A stretch of DNA of 38,250 nt, taken from NCBI GenBank assembly GCA_025349905.2, contig MU624630.1:1-38250 (forward strand), given 5' to 3'. Positions 9,595 to 19,600 of the stretch are shown piece after piece. How positions within the stretch are numbered: position 1 is the stretch's first letter; each line of letters opens with the position of its first letter. Source of the DNA: Blastocladiella britannica. Taxonomy: Eukaryota > Blastocladiomycota > Blastocladiomycetes > Blastocladiales > Blastocladiaceae. A program made the translations under genes and the position numbers. The notes under the pieces are model-generated. The model was not told the DNA's origin and made no database searches. It saw only the letters and a program-made list of their open reading frames with translations.

Positions 9595-10726
9595 ATGTCC
9601 AAATCCTTTACGACGCCTGCTGCTGCCGAGGCCGGCGTTGGCGCCCCAACGAGGCGATCCCGTGGAATGCCCCGTGGCGGCCGCTGCTGCTCCTGCTGCT
9701 CGTCCCGGATATGCCGCTGCTTGTTGGTCGCAGGCGGCATTTTGTTTGCCATTTGCGCCATCTATGGCGTACGTCGTACATTTTTGGAGGACAGCCACAA
9801 GAGGAGCGGACTAAATCAATCTGGTCCGACGTGTGCAGATTGCCGCGGGCGTCACCTACGCCAGCTGCTCGGCCGACGTCCCCAAGTCCATCGAGACGGG
9901 CACCCTGGACCTGACCAAGGTCGCGGGTGGCACCATCAACATTGGCGACTTTGACATCGGCCTTGGCGGCACTTACACCATTTCGGCACCCTCGGCCGCG
10001 ACCACTGCCTCGTCCAACACCACGCTGACCTACATTGTGACCAAGTACACGTCCCGCAGCAACCCCGACCCGCACACGGCAGACATCGACGGCGCCACCT
10101 GGACGCTGCACCCGTGGGGCGGCCAGTCAAACAACGTTTGGTCCTGGACGCGCGCGCTCCGGTTTGATTTCAACGGCCTGTGCACCAAGACGGACTTGTC
10201 GATTGTGCTTCCTGACGGATCGGCCGCCTTGACTGCCAAGATGAGCCTGTCGGTCGCGACCTCCAATGCTGGTATCAAGCTGAGCGGCCCCGGCCAGTCG
10301 TGGAGCAAGGTGGACATTTGGACCCGCAACGGGGACATTCGCACCACCGACGATGCCAAGTTCGCCCTTGGTGGCATCTTCAACGCCCAGTCGACCAATG
10401 GCAGGATCGAGTTAGGCGCCATCAGCCTCGCCGCCGGCGCCAAGGTGGACTTGGATTCCACCTACGGCGGGATCACACTCGGCGCCGCGCCCGCCACCAG
10501 CACCTCGGCCTTTTCGATTAAACTGTTCAGCGTCGACGGCGGCGCGACCGTCAAGATGCCGTCCAACTCGAGCTTCACGTACTCGCTGAGCACCACCAGT
10601 GGCAGCAAGACCGTCATGGGTGCCAAGGGCGCAAGCAGCGGCGTGAACGGTGACTCGAAGGCGGCCCAGGACCGCGCCATCAACATTGGCACGGTCAATA
10701 GCGATATCAAGATCACCACATTGTGA
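9595..10726 (+). CDS. Single-pass membrane protein with beta-rich (DUF4097-like) ectodomain
   Basis: Exons are 9595-9768 and 9839-10726 (70-nt intron, GTACGT to TGCAG, phase 0), giving 353 residues. Residues 1-41 are basic and end in a cysteine cluster (RCCSCCSSRICRC), a likely palmitoylation site. A single hydrophobic helix follows at about 42-58. The remaining 295 residues have short alternating beta strands with repeated G-I-x-L patterns (NGDIRTTDDAKF, NGRIELGAISLAAGAKV, YGGITLGA), resembling the right-handed beta-solenoid of DUF4097/adhesin-type domains. The topology is most likely type II, with the ectodomain outside the cell or in the endomembrane lumen. A role in surface adhesion is only an inference. 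The ATG at 9595 directly follows a CAAACCAATA leader. Confidence 0.72.
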
Positions 10727-10799
10727 TTAGTTTTTTTTTTTTCGCGTGCACCACAAAAGCTATTGCAGGTGACAGGCTGAATATATATATATACATGTC

Positions 10800-11460
10800 T
10801 TTACTCCTTGCAGCAGGGCGGAGGTGCGCCGGGAGCTCCATAGCGGAGCCCGTGTACAGCACGTTGCCAGTGGCATCAATGCGGAGCGAGTATCCGGTCT
10901 TGTTTTCTGTGGTTGGCTCGACGGGAAAGCAAAGTCCAATTCAACAAATACATTATTAAGCCGAGCCTGGCGACAGCAGGACCAAAAAAAAGCGACACAT
11001 GGGAAATGCTGCGCTGTTGCGTCACCCAGAGCCTCGGCGTGGCTGTCGATACATAGACGCTACCACCATTGTACGCCGACTGCATCGTGATGGCCGGCGA
11101 GTCCTTGAGGTGCTTGATAAACAGACCCTCGTGTCCAGCCGGGTTCGTGGTGGCCCATGTCGACAGAATAAAGTCCGGGTAGTGCTCATGCGTGTCCCAT
11201 TTGCACTTTGGATCGATTTGTGGCCCATTGCGCACATAATTATTTTGCAGGCAGCTACGGGTCCACGACAGCTGCAGAGTCAATGTCTCGGTTGGTGTAG
11301 ATCGACTTCACCTTGAGCGACAGTGTCCAGGCACGCGACTCGGGACACCCAAGGACAGCGCGCCAGGCATTCATGGACGACGGCTTGCCCTGGAATTTTC
11401 CCATGAACGGCCACCCACCTGCATCTGGGTAGTACGATGGTTTTGGTCCTACAACCCGGC
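10800..11460 (-). pseudogene. Unrecognised minus-strand gene relic with a frameshift
   Basis: The minus strand reads a protein-like sequence in pieces. About 11460-11284 gives YYPDAGGWPFMGKFQGKP, then SLKVKSIYTNRDI. One base out of frame, from 11283 to about 11010, it continues as TLQLSWTRSCLQNNYV and HEHYPDFILSTWATTNPAG. A further piece near 10900-10810 reads TGYSLRIDATGNVLYTGSA, with a plausible intron between the last two. No start codon or N-terminal exon is found, and a TAA stands just upstream of the first piece. Codon composition is coding-like, so this was once a gene. I do not recognise the family; the Cys/Trp-rich content would suit a secreted protein, but that is a guess. Confidence 0.5.
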
Positions 11461-11489
11461 GCTCGCCACCATTTGCTGCGTCGTTTTAG

Positions 11490-11579
11490 AAGATCTTTGA
11501 CAAGGACGCGCGGCTCCGGAAAAAGCTCTCGGAATTGCAAGCCGAGGCGGACGGTGAGGACCTGGCATCGATCCTCTGA
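11490..11579 (+). pseudogene. Orphan terminal exon of an unknown gene
   Basis: After a good acceptor (TTTTAG at 11484-11489) a 29-codon open stretch reads KIFDKDARLRKKLSELQAE and ends at TGA 11577-11579. It is charged, helical and coding-like. No matching upstream exon is visible on this strand, where the sequence is occupied by the opposite-strand relic. It lies 18 bp before the start of the next gene. It may be a translocated exon fragment or coincidence. Confidence 0.35.
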
Positions 11580-11597
11580 AATTCAAAATTTCAAAAT

Positions 11598-13568
11598 ATG
11601 ATTCCAATACTGGTCATCAGCAAGATACTTGCCATTGCCGTGCACTCCTCGGCCTCGCTCCTTGACGCCGACCACCTGTTGCTCGTCGTGCCGTACGCCG
11701 CGGCCCCTCCCGTCCTCGATGCCGTGCTCTCGGTTCACGGTACAGCACTGGTATTTGCCGCAACCAACGACCTTGGTATTCTAAGCCACCAAGCCCTTCG
11801 CATTGTTGTGGTTGAGAATATCGACCAGGTGATGGATGTCGCAGTTGCCCTTGGCGGCGGCGACGGCGATGGTATGCGGCTCGAGACGGTGCAGTGGGCG
11901 ATGGTCCAGGCAATGCCGCGCTCGGTCCGGCCAATGGTGCAGGCAGCAGCCATGCATCAAATTTCGTCGGCCATGGACTGGAATATCGTCAATCCCCATC
12001 TTTGTCGTCAGCAAGCGATCAACGTCGCACGGACCCTCGCGTGCCGCGCATCCGAGCACGGTCACTTGCGTCCCCTGACCTGGTGGTGGTCGATATTTGG
12101 CCGCGGGACAGTGGCCCAAATGTCGGACGGATCGGTTCTTGTGGCAGCGGCAACAGGAACGGAAACGACCTCCGACCACACTGCCGTGGCGGCGATGGAA
12201 TGGTGGCTCGACACGGTACCTGAGATATGGACGCGGGACAACACCGCCGCGGCCATGCACGCTGCCTCGAGCGCCGGCCGATCGATCGCGCGGCAGTGGA
12301 TTCGCGACCAAGTCCGGGCTGGTCGTTTCTCGTTTGCAGTCGCAGATGAGCCGGTGGTGGAGCAGTTGGAAGATGAGTTTCGCGCGTGCGTGACCCGCGG
12401 CCATTTGGTGGACCTAGACCGCGCCGACATGCTCGACTGGTGGTGGACGCACCTGCCGCCCACCTTCATTGCGGCGCAATCCGACACGATCCGATCCATG
12501 GTGATGATCGCCTGCCAGTACGGCTCGGTGCGTGTTCTCGAGTGGCTCTGGCACCACTCGGTCCAGGGCGGCCACCGCGCGACCACCGAACTGCCCGAGT
12601 CGACGGCGCGGGACTGGATCAACATGCCCCGCATCGAGATCGACTGGTGCACGCACTTCTCGGCGCTGCAGTGGGCGGTCGCCAAGGGACACATGAACCC
12701 GGTTCCGCCCGGCACGCACTTGCAGACGCTGTACATGAATGCGACGGCAGCGGTGGACAATCCGGCGGCGGTGTCGGCGTGGTGGCGCACGCAGGTGGAT
12801 GGCGCGGTACTGCCGCCGGCGCCGATCGAGTGGTCGATTGTGGCTGCCTGTCGCTGCGGACGGGTGGATCTGCTAGCGCAATGCTACACGAATGGTGGTC
12901 CGATCCCTAGTGACGCGATCCTGGACGCGTCAGCGGTGGGTCACCTATCGATCCTCGCCTGGCTTTGGACACGAGAAAAAAATGTGCTTCTCACGCACGC
13001 GACAGGGGCCATTGACGCAGCGGCCCGAAACGGCCAGCTGGCAGCGGTCCAGTGGTGGCATGCGCGGTGCATGGAATCCCATCACCCGTTCCGATTAAGT
13101 GCTGCCACGCTGCGCCGCATCACCCAGCGCAGAGACTCAGCGGCTATTCTCGAGTGGTGGTACTGCTCGCTGGTCGACCACGACGACGCCGACAGCACCA
13201 ACAACCCGGACTGGGTCACGGCCAAAACGATTCGGACCTGTTTGGGAGTGGCCATGGCGGGTGCGTGTGTTCCGGCCGTCAACATCTGGGCCACGCTTGC
13301 TGCGGCCAATGCCGTTGTACTGAGCGAGTCGGATATTCCTCTTTACGGGCCGGCGACTACCGTGGACCGCATGGTGAGTATTATGGCGAGCGTGCAGCAG
13401 TCGTTTGGAGTCACGGTTCAGTCCACTGCCGATGCCTTGACGACGACGCCGATCGTGGAGTGCTGTTCATTCACACGCAGGTTGGCGGCGGTGCCAGCAC
13501 TTGCGGCTCGACTTGATGACGAGACGTCGAGTGTTTACGCCTGTCACGAGATCTATCATTCGATTTGA
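11598..13568 (+). CDS. Trp-rich ankyrin-like repeat protein (family A), second copy
   Basis: Intronless gene of 656 residues, paralogous in architecture to the gene at 5140. The N-terminal module is MIPILVISKILAIAVHSSAS then LLLVVPYAAAPPVLDAVLS. Ankyrin-like units follow: GHLRPLTWWWSIFG, AAMEWWLDTVPEIW, ADMLDWWWTHLPP, GSVRVLEWLWHHSVQ, GHLSILAWLWTREKN, GQLAAVQWWHARCM and AAILEWWYCSLVD. As in the other copy, the W-W pair is more regular than the ankyrin TPLH start, which is absent. There is no signal peptide or membrane helix. The proteins are clearly diverged at residue level despite the shared layout, so this is not a very recent duplication. The function is unknown; protein-protein interaction is the reasonable inference. 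Confidence 0.8.
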   Translation: MIPILVISKILAIAVHSSASLLDADHLLLVVPYAAAPPVLDAVLSVHGTALVFAATNDLGILSHQALRIVVVENIDQVMDVAVALGGGDGDGMRLETVQWAMVQAMPRSVRPMVQAAAMHQISSAMDWNIVNPHLCRQQAINVARTLACRASEHGHLRPLTWWWSIFGRGTVAQMSDGSVLVAAATGTETTSDHTAVAAMEWWLDTVPEIWTRDNTAAAMHAASSAGRSIARQWIRDQVRAGRFSFAVADEPVVEQLEDEFRACVTRGHLVDLDRADMLDWWWTHLPPTFIAAQSDTIRSMVMIACQYGSVRVLEWLWHHSVQGGHRATTELPESTARDWINMPRIEIDWCTHFSALQWAVAKGHMNPVPPGTHLQTLYMNATAAVDNPAAVSAWWRTQVDGAVLPPAPIEWSIVAACRCGRVDLLAQCYTNGGPIPSDAILDASAVGHLSILAWLWTREKNVLLTHATGAIDAAARNGQLAAVQWWHARCMESHHPFRLSAATLRRITQRRDSAAILEWWYCSLVDHDDADSTNNPDWVTAKTIRTCLGVAMAGACVPAVNIWATLAAANAVVLSESDIPLYGPATTVDRMVSIMASVQQSFGVTVQSTADALTTTPIVECCSFTRRLAAVPALAARLDDETSSVYACHEIYHSI

Positions 13569-13577
13569 TGAGAATAT

Positions 13578-13652
13578 GCGCTGTTGGTCCAGCGGTTAAG
13601 ATTTTTACCCTCCCAAGGCAGAGAGACCCGGGTCCGACTCCCGCACGGTGCA
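13578..13652 (+). tRNA. tRNA-Gly(CCC)-like sequence, probably decayed
   Basis: The acceptor strands GCGCTGT (13578-13584) and ACGGTGC (13645-13651) pair fully if GU pairs are allowed. An anticodon loop CTCCCAA gives anticodon CCC (glycine). An A-box-like TGGTCCAGCGG and a B-box-like GGTCCGACTCC are present, and a T run (13656 onward) suits a pol III terminator. Defects: the T loop reads TCCGACT instead of TTCGANT, the first T-stem pair is C-C, and the anticodon stem has an A-C mismatch. It begins 10 bp after the stop of the preceding gene. I favour a tRNA pseudogene or a tRNA-derived short element. Confidence 0.5.
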
Positions 13653-13734
13653 AATTTTTTTTTTTCCGACTTTCTTTTGGCTAAAAAAGCAGAAAAATGC
13701 AATTCATTTTTTTTTTGATCCAAAGAAACAGTAT

Positions 13735-14955
13735 TTACAATGCTGCCGCCGCCATCGAGGCAACAACGTCCTGAGCAACCCGCCAGTCCCGCAATTCCGT
13801 GAGCAAGTGCCAGTGCGAGTACGCGCCCCCAATGACCAGCACGTGCCAGATCTGGTGCGACTGGCCAATGTGGTCGAACGCCCCCGGACGCAAGCACTCG
13901 GGGAACCGGGTCACGTAAATGACGCCGCCTTTTGATCAACAGTCAGGAAAACATTCTGCCAAGTAGGGAAAAAACATACCTCCACCGTAACACCCCACGA
14001 CCCCAACCACGCCCGCGACCCAGTCCCACGTCCACCCGGACGCCAGCTCGTGCACGATCGCCACGGCCGCCCACACCACCGACGCAAAGATCGCCACGCA
14101 CAGTCCGGCAAAGATCAGCGTCCTCAGCGCACGGTACTTGTGCATGCGAAAGAACGGGAACCACGGTAACGCGACTCCCGCTAGCGATGCCGCGGCCGTC
14201 ACGCCCAGCGGCAGTGGGAGTAAGTGCGGGTGCGGGCGGAATGCAAAGTACACGAGCGAGGTGAAGCTGCCGAAGAGGAGGGTGGTGATCCCGGTATCTA
14301 TATTCCATTTATGAGGTAGGAATATAGTAGAGCGAATAGAGTACATACAGTCGGCGATGGCCATGTTGTCAAAGACGCGCCGCTCCTCATGGCAGTGGAA
14401 CGTGTGAAACAGCGTCGAGCACAGCAGGCACACGGCCACGGTCGCCAAGTAAAGCGCCATGACTGCAGAGTCCGCGTCCAGTACCCAGGATATTTGATTC
14501 GTATTATCGGGACCAACTGCGGCGCGCCAGATAGCGCCCACGCACGCCATGAACGCCGCTCCACCGGCCAAATGAGTCCAGATATTCAGCGTCTCGTTGT
14601 GCCAGGCAGCCACCGACCGCACGCAGTCCAGCAGATCGTACCCGGCGCGGTGACCCGTCAAAATGCAGTCATTGTCCTGTAAATGGGCGGGCAGCTGCGC
14701 GTAGTGGTACAGCGGTAGAGGACGCAAAACGCGAGTGATGACAGACGCCAAGCGGGCCTTGAAGGCGGTGGACGCCCAGGCGGTGCCGACTGGAGGAGGC
14801 CATAGGTACGCAATGAGCGGGTGCAGCAGGGATCTTTTTATTTCAGTGCTAGTGACCGCTCCAGGGTCAGGGCGGACGGCATTGCCATGCGCGGTGGTGT
14901 GAGAATGGTGGCGGCGGCGCGAGATCCGGCGGCGCAGACGCGGTGGGGCCGGCAT
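13735..14955 (-). CDS. PAQR family (adiponectin/progestin receptor, hemolysin III-like) membrane protein 1
   Basis: Exons are 14955-14349, 14297-13980 and 13928-13735, giving about 372 residues. The introns are 51 nt each, one ending ATATAG and one ending AAAAG. Family landmarks in order: DNDCILTGHRAGYDLLDCVRS; the HNETLNIWTHLAG motif before helix 1; CSTLFHTFHCH; NMAIADY joined over intron 1 to TGITTLLFGSF; and over intron 2 VIYVTRFPECLRPGAFD and the closing GQSHQIWHVLVIGGAYSHW. The His/Asp/Ser metal site residues are therefore present (SxxxH, D, HxxxH), implying a zinc-dependent ceramidase-like or receptor fold, as in yeast Izh proteins. Seven membrane helices are expected. I chose the ATG at 14955 because a TATA-like stretch sits just upstream and the residues before it are not conserved. 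Confidence 0.92.
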
Positions 14956-14974
14956 TGTATGTTCGAGTTTTGGG

Positions 14975-14983
14975 GTATATATG
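14975..14983 (-). promoter_or_regulatory. TATA-like element of PAQR gene 1
   Basis: The minus strand reads CATATATACC about 20 bp before the chosen ATG at 14955. This leaves room for only a very short leader, which weakly supports the start choice or suggests that transcription begins at or just before the start codon. Confidence 0.35.
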
Positions 14984-15172
14984 TGAAAATTGATTCGGTC
15001 GCCAAAAGAGCTGCGGCAGCGGTCGGTTCGGTGTTGCAACGCCCAATTGCACGCGTGAATAATAATAAAAAACGTTGAAACGCTCACTTTCCCATAGCCT
15101 GTCAAAAGCTCGTTCAAGAATTTTACCAAAAAAGGGTTTACTTATACTAAGATCAACCACGAGTATCAGCAC

Positions 15173-16500
15173 CTACTCGTCGTCCTCCTCAAACTCATCC
15201 TCGTCGATCGACATTTCCACATCGTCGTCGTCGGCAGAGTACCCCTCGATCGAGTCGGGCATCGCAAAGTCAAGATCAAAAAACGCGTCGTCCTGCAGCG
15301 ACTTCTTGGGCGACTCGCGCAGGTAGCACGTGGCGGCCGACACGAACGCCGCCGGCTCGACGCCACCAGGGCTGCATCCGGGCATCAGCTTGAACTGGAA
15401 CGTCTGGGTAATGTCGACATTGTACTTACCAGCGAGTTCGGCCGCAAGGGCCTTCTCGGTCGCGCCGGTGGGGGAAGTTTGGATGGTGGTGGCAATCTGG
15501 AACGACGCGTCCTTGGGCGGCATGCCGGAGCTCGAAATCATGACCTTGCCAATGGCAATCAACGACGTCGGGTTGTGGATCTCGGTGCATACGTTGCTGT
15601 GGGCGTAGGCGGAGCGGCGGGGCACAAATACCGACGACTGCACCAGCGCCTTGTACCCAGTCAGCGCCTTGACGGGCGCCAAGTTGGTTTGCGGGGTCAC
15701 CACCTTGATCGTATGCTGCGTCGCCGGCCCCTTGACGGTGGACGGCGGCAGGCTGAGAACGTAGCTGGTGAAATCGTACACGGCGGCGGCCCACTGCTTG
15801 CCGGCACCGCGGCTGGTCCTGGCGGCCTCCTCGACCGCCTGGAACGGAGCAATGGCGCCCATGGACACCACCTTGGCGTTGGCGGTGTAGGTGGAGGTCA
15901 CGGCCTGGTGGAACGCTGCCATCACCGCTCCCGCCTCATTGAGCACCGTCTTATCGGCCGCCGTGCCGGAGCTGGACTTGGCCAACATCGAGGTCGCGCG
16001 CACCAGCGACAGCGACGACACGAGGGAGGACGACGTGGACGTGCTTCTGCTGCCGGTCTTTGTCGCCGCTTGCTTCTCCTTGGCCGCCAGGGCCACCGCC
16101 TTGGCGATCTGGGCCTTGAGGGTCGGCGCATCGCCAGCCCCTTGCTTGCAGGCAAATCACGACCCGACCGTAGTCGCGTACAGCTGTGCCGCCTCGCACG
16201 ACTTGGCCGACGACGATCCGCCGGCGGCAACAAGGTCGGCCGGCGCCCTGGTCAGAACGTGGCGAGCGACGCGCGATCCGGCCACATAGCTGATCTTGCG
16301 ACCTTCACCGGCCCCGATCACGGTGGGACGCAGCTGGACGAGCGAATTGGGAACCACAATGGTGTTGCCCGAATCCGTCCCGAAACTGGCCGTGTACGTC
16401 ACCTCGGACTCGGGCGACGGGAACACAGCGGGGAAATCGGCCGCGACCTGGCTTCGGTCGCTGCATGTCTGGCTGATGGAGGGGAGGGGAACGGCCCCGT
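15173..16500 (-). CDS. Uncharacterised protein with acidic tail; start unresolved
   Basis: The minus strand holds a long coding-like frame ending at 15173. Its last third carries conserved-looking FQIATTIQTSPTGATEKAL and TQTFQFKLMPGCSPGG, then a strongly acidic tail (DDDDVEMSIDEDEFEEDDE). The same frame continues upstream to about 16500 (PSISQTCSDRSQ; VTYTASFGTDSGNTIVVPN) but is interrupted by TGA at 16159-16157. A 60-nt intron, 16168-16109 (GTCGGG to CCCAG, phase 0), would remove the TGA, giving exons of about 16500-16169 and 16108-15173. No in-frame ATG exists upstream of the TGA. A TATAAAGG sits at 16509-16502, and a 13-base A run (minus strand, 16526-16514) lies just before it. I do not recognise the family. 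It may be a gene with an unseen first exon or a decaying one. Confidence 0.5.
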
Positions 16501-16647
16501 CCTTTATAGTGTGTTTTTTTTTTTTTCATGCGATCAAGCGGCTCATTGCGAGCAAGTGGGGGATGCTCACACTTTGGATGAGAAATCAGAAGCCTTCAAA
16601 TTCCCAATTCTGGTAAAATTCAATCAAAAATCAAACGGAACCTCGGA

Positions 16648-19600
16648 ATGGACACCAGCAGCAAGCATTTGCGCGACCTGCGCGACGCAGCCATGGCGCG
16701 GCGGTCCCACACGCGCGCAGTCTTCTGGGCGACCCAGTGCGTCGCCATCTCGGCTTCCGTACAACCCCACACTACCACCAAACATGATTATCACAACGAC
16801 GCCTACGCGCTCGCCACCGCGCTGTACGACGCGGGCGACCCGGACCGTGCCCTGGCCGCGGCCACTTCGCTCTTACCGCCGCAGTGCCGTGCCGGTCGGA
16901 TCTTGGCGGGCCAAGCAGCCCTGAAGTGCGACCCGCCCAACTGGGACGCGCTGGACGCCGCGACAGCGGATGCCGAGGACCGGTACGCGTTCTCTGACGA
17001 CGCCTTGGATGAGGATGATGAGGTCGATGCGATCGCTCTGGTGCCACACGAACCCTCGCGCCACGCTGCACTGCTGGCGCTCCGGGCCACGTTCCACTTG
17101 GTCCACCGTGCCGATCCCGAGTCGGCGGCGCGGTGCTTGGTGGCTGCGGCCAAACGCGACCCGTTCGCGGTCGACGCGGTGCGGGCGATGGCCGAGTTCC
17201 GGCTCATTGCCCCGGGTTCTTTGGCGGAAATGCTGGGCAGTGGTACGGAAGTGGATTTGGCGCAGAGCTTGGTTCAGTGCGCGGCAGCTGCGGTATGGCC
17301 CTCGGCTATCCCAGTCCCTTTTGATGTCGATCCAACAACCTCTGGGAGTAAAAGAGCATGGCCGGCGGCCACGGACGCCCGGATCGCTCACCGGGTGGCC
17401 GACGGCGACGCTAACGGCGCACTGGAGCTTCTGGCGGCCGCGTCGTCCGTGGTCCCGTCGGCGGCGGCTGACCCGCTCCGTGTCCAGTTTGCCATCGACG
17501 CGCTCCGAATGGGCGGCAACAGTTCCAGCAGTGCCATCGACCATCTTGACGGCGGAACCACTTGCGCTGCACATGCCGACATCGCCGTGACACGTGCCAT
17601 GCAGCTGCGCGCACTGGCGCTGGACCTGGCCGCGGATCCAAGGGTCGTTGGGACGCCTGGTGCGGCCGAGTTGGGCCTATCATCTTCATTGTCTGGTGGA
17701 TGCCGGTCTGCCGATGCTCCTGATGACCCACCGCACGCTGCAGACACTCCCCGTACCAAGACCCAAAAGATCAGTACTTACGCGGGCCTTCCGTCAGCCG
17801 CACTCGCCACTGCGCCCGTCCTGGCCCATTACGCGGCCGCTTCGTATCACTTGATCCGCCCGCCAGCGCCCGAGGCAGGCCCACATATGATCTCGGATAT
17901 GGGTGCAACTCGGCCTGTTGGCGACGACCACCACCACGATCAGGCGACACCATCAGCTTCAACCGAGGATAGTGTACGGGGCCGGTGGGTGCGCGTACTC
18001 AGGGCGCTGCACCCGGCCATATTCATGTCTCCCACGTACCTGCCCGCGTACCGGCTGCTCTCGCCCGCGCTCGCCGCCGTCATCTCCCCCAAAACCACCT
18101 CATGGAGCAGCTCAGCTGCTCCCATGCTAGTTGCCGCCGCGTTCCCGCTCTCCACGGCTGCAATCCACCAAACCGCCGGTGCTAGCGCCGCCGCTGAGGA
18201 CCCGGACCGGGCGCGAACGATGGTCGCAGCCGACGCGCGCGAGTGGATTGCGGCCGCACGCGCGTACTGCGGGCCGTGGGACGCCGAGATGGCGAGAGCC
18301 GAGGCGAGGGCCGCGTGGGCGTGCGGACGGGTCGCCGAGGCACGCGTCTTGTTTGCAGCCGAGGTACCGAGTTTAGGTGGGGGTGCTGTGGATCCGGCGA
18401 CCAGCGCAGAAATGGCGGCGGTGTGGGCGGTGGGCGGGGAGTACGTTATTTTACCCTTTGTGTGTGTGTATGCGTGTGCGTGCGTGCGTGCTCATTGATA
18501 TTTGTATAGACACCGAGACCAAGTACGCGAGTTTCTGGACACGGCCATGGTCGGGCTGGACCGTTTATCCCCAATGGACCGCGCGTCCGTCCTTTGCTTG
18601 AGCGTCCGGTGGACCATGGACGCAGTTATTGACTCTATGTACGCTCACCTGCCTCCCCTTCTCCTCCGGGATCATTCACTCACACATCCGCCCATCAATA
18701 TAGACCCCGCCCGCAATTCAAATCAGCCTTCGCATCCCTCTCGTCCGCCCTGACCGCCCTCCCATCCGCCGCGCCCGACCCGTTCCGGTCCGAACTGTTC
18801 CTGTACCTGGCCAACCTGTACGTGCTCCGCAGTGCCGCCGTGTCCTCGAAACCCGGAGGAGGAGGAGGGCGGGCGGTGGCTCTGTTACGCGCGGCATCAG
18901 ATCTGGTGGTGAGAGCGCGCGCGCGCGTCCCGCACCCGCGGCACCCGGTCGCGGCGGCGCTGGAAGAGGCGATGGCGGAAATTGCGCGGCGCGAGATCGA
19001 GGCGGCGGAACTGGGAGCTGCTACGGATGCGGCTGCCTTGGCGGCGGATGAGGAGGAGGTGAGCGCGATAGGTGGGGAGGCGTCGCGGAAACGCCGGCGG
19101 AGCGACGTCCATGACGACGATGATGATGACGACGGTGACCACCATCAGGAACCAACGGCGGCGACGATGGAAGTTCGGTCGCCTTTACGTCATCGTCGCC
19201 GTGTCGCGTCGGCTGGAGCGGCGGCGACGGGATCCTCGTTGTCGTTGCCGCCGGGGGTCGTGGCATTACCTGTGGTTGCCGCTGGCGATGACCATCACGG
19301 ATCGGGGGCCGTGAGTTCCGACGACGGATTAGGCGGCGCTGACGGTGGTGGCGACTCGCATGGATTGGCGGCCGACTTTGCCGTTCGCATCCCACACCAA
19401 CGGCATCAGCACCAGCAGCGACCAGCCACTGCCCGTGCGCCCATACCAGCAGGCTCTCAAGCTCCACCGCAGCGCCAAGCGCAGGGGTCAACCTCTGCAG
19501 GGCCGGCGGCGGCCACTACAGCTGCTGCTGCACGGTACCGCGCGTACCCTCCTCCCCGCAGCAACGGGTCCAGCGGCACTATCACCAGCGTCGGCACTGG

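Noticed and set aside
14956..15129. N-terminal extension of PAQR gene 1 to an ATG at 15129
   Set aside because: The 58 extra residues lack family similarity and a TATA-like element lies within them; the ATG at 14955 fits better.
16157..16159. In-frame TGA as selenocysteine or programmed readthrough
   Set aside because: No SECIS-like hairpin was recognised, the context is not a known readthrough signal, and a 60-nt intron explains the stop more simply.
15479..16924. A 481-codon plus-strand open frame opposite the acidic-tailed gene
   Set aside because: It is Gly/Arg/His-rich with no domain and crosses the start of the APC6-like gene; it is the antisense shadow of GC-rich coding sequence on the minus strand.
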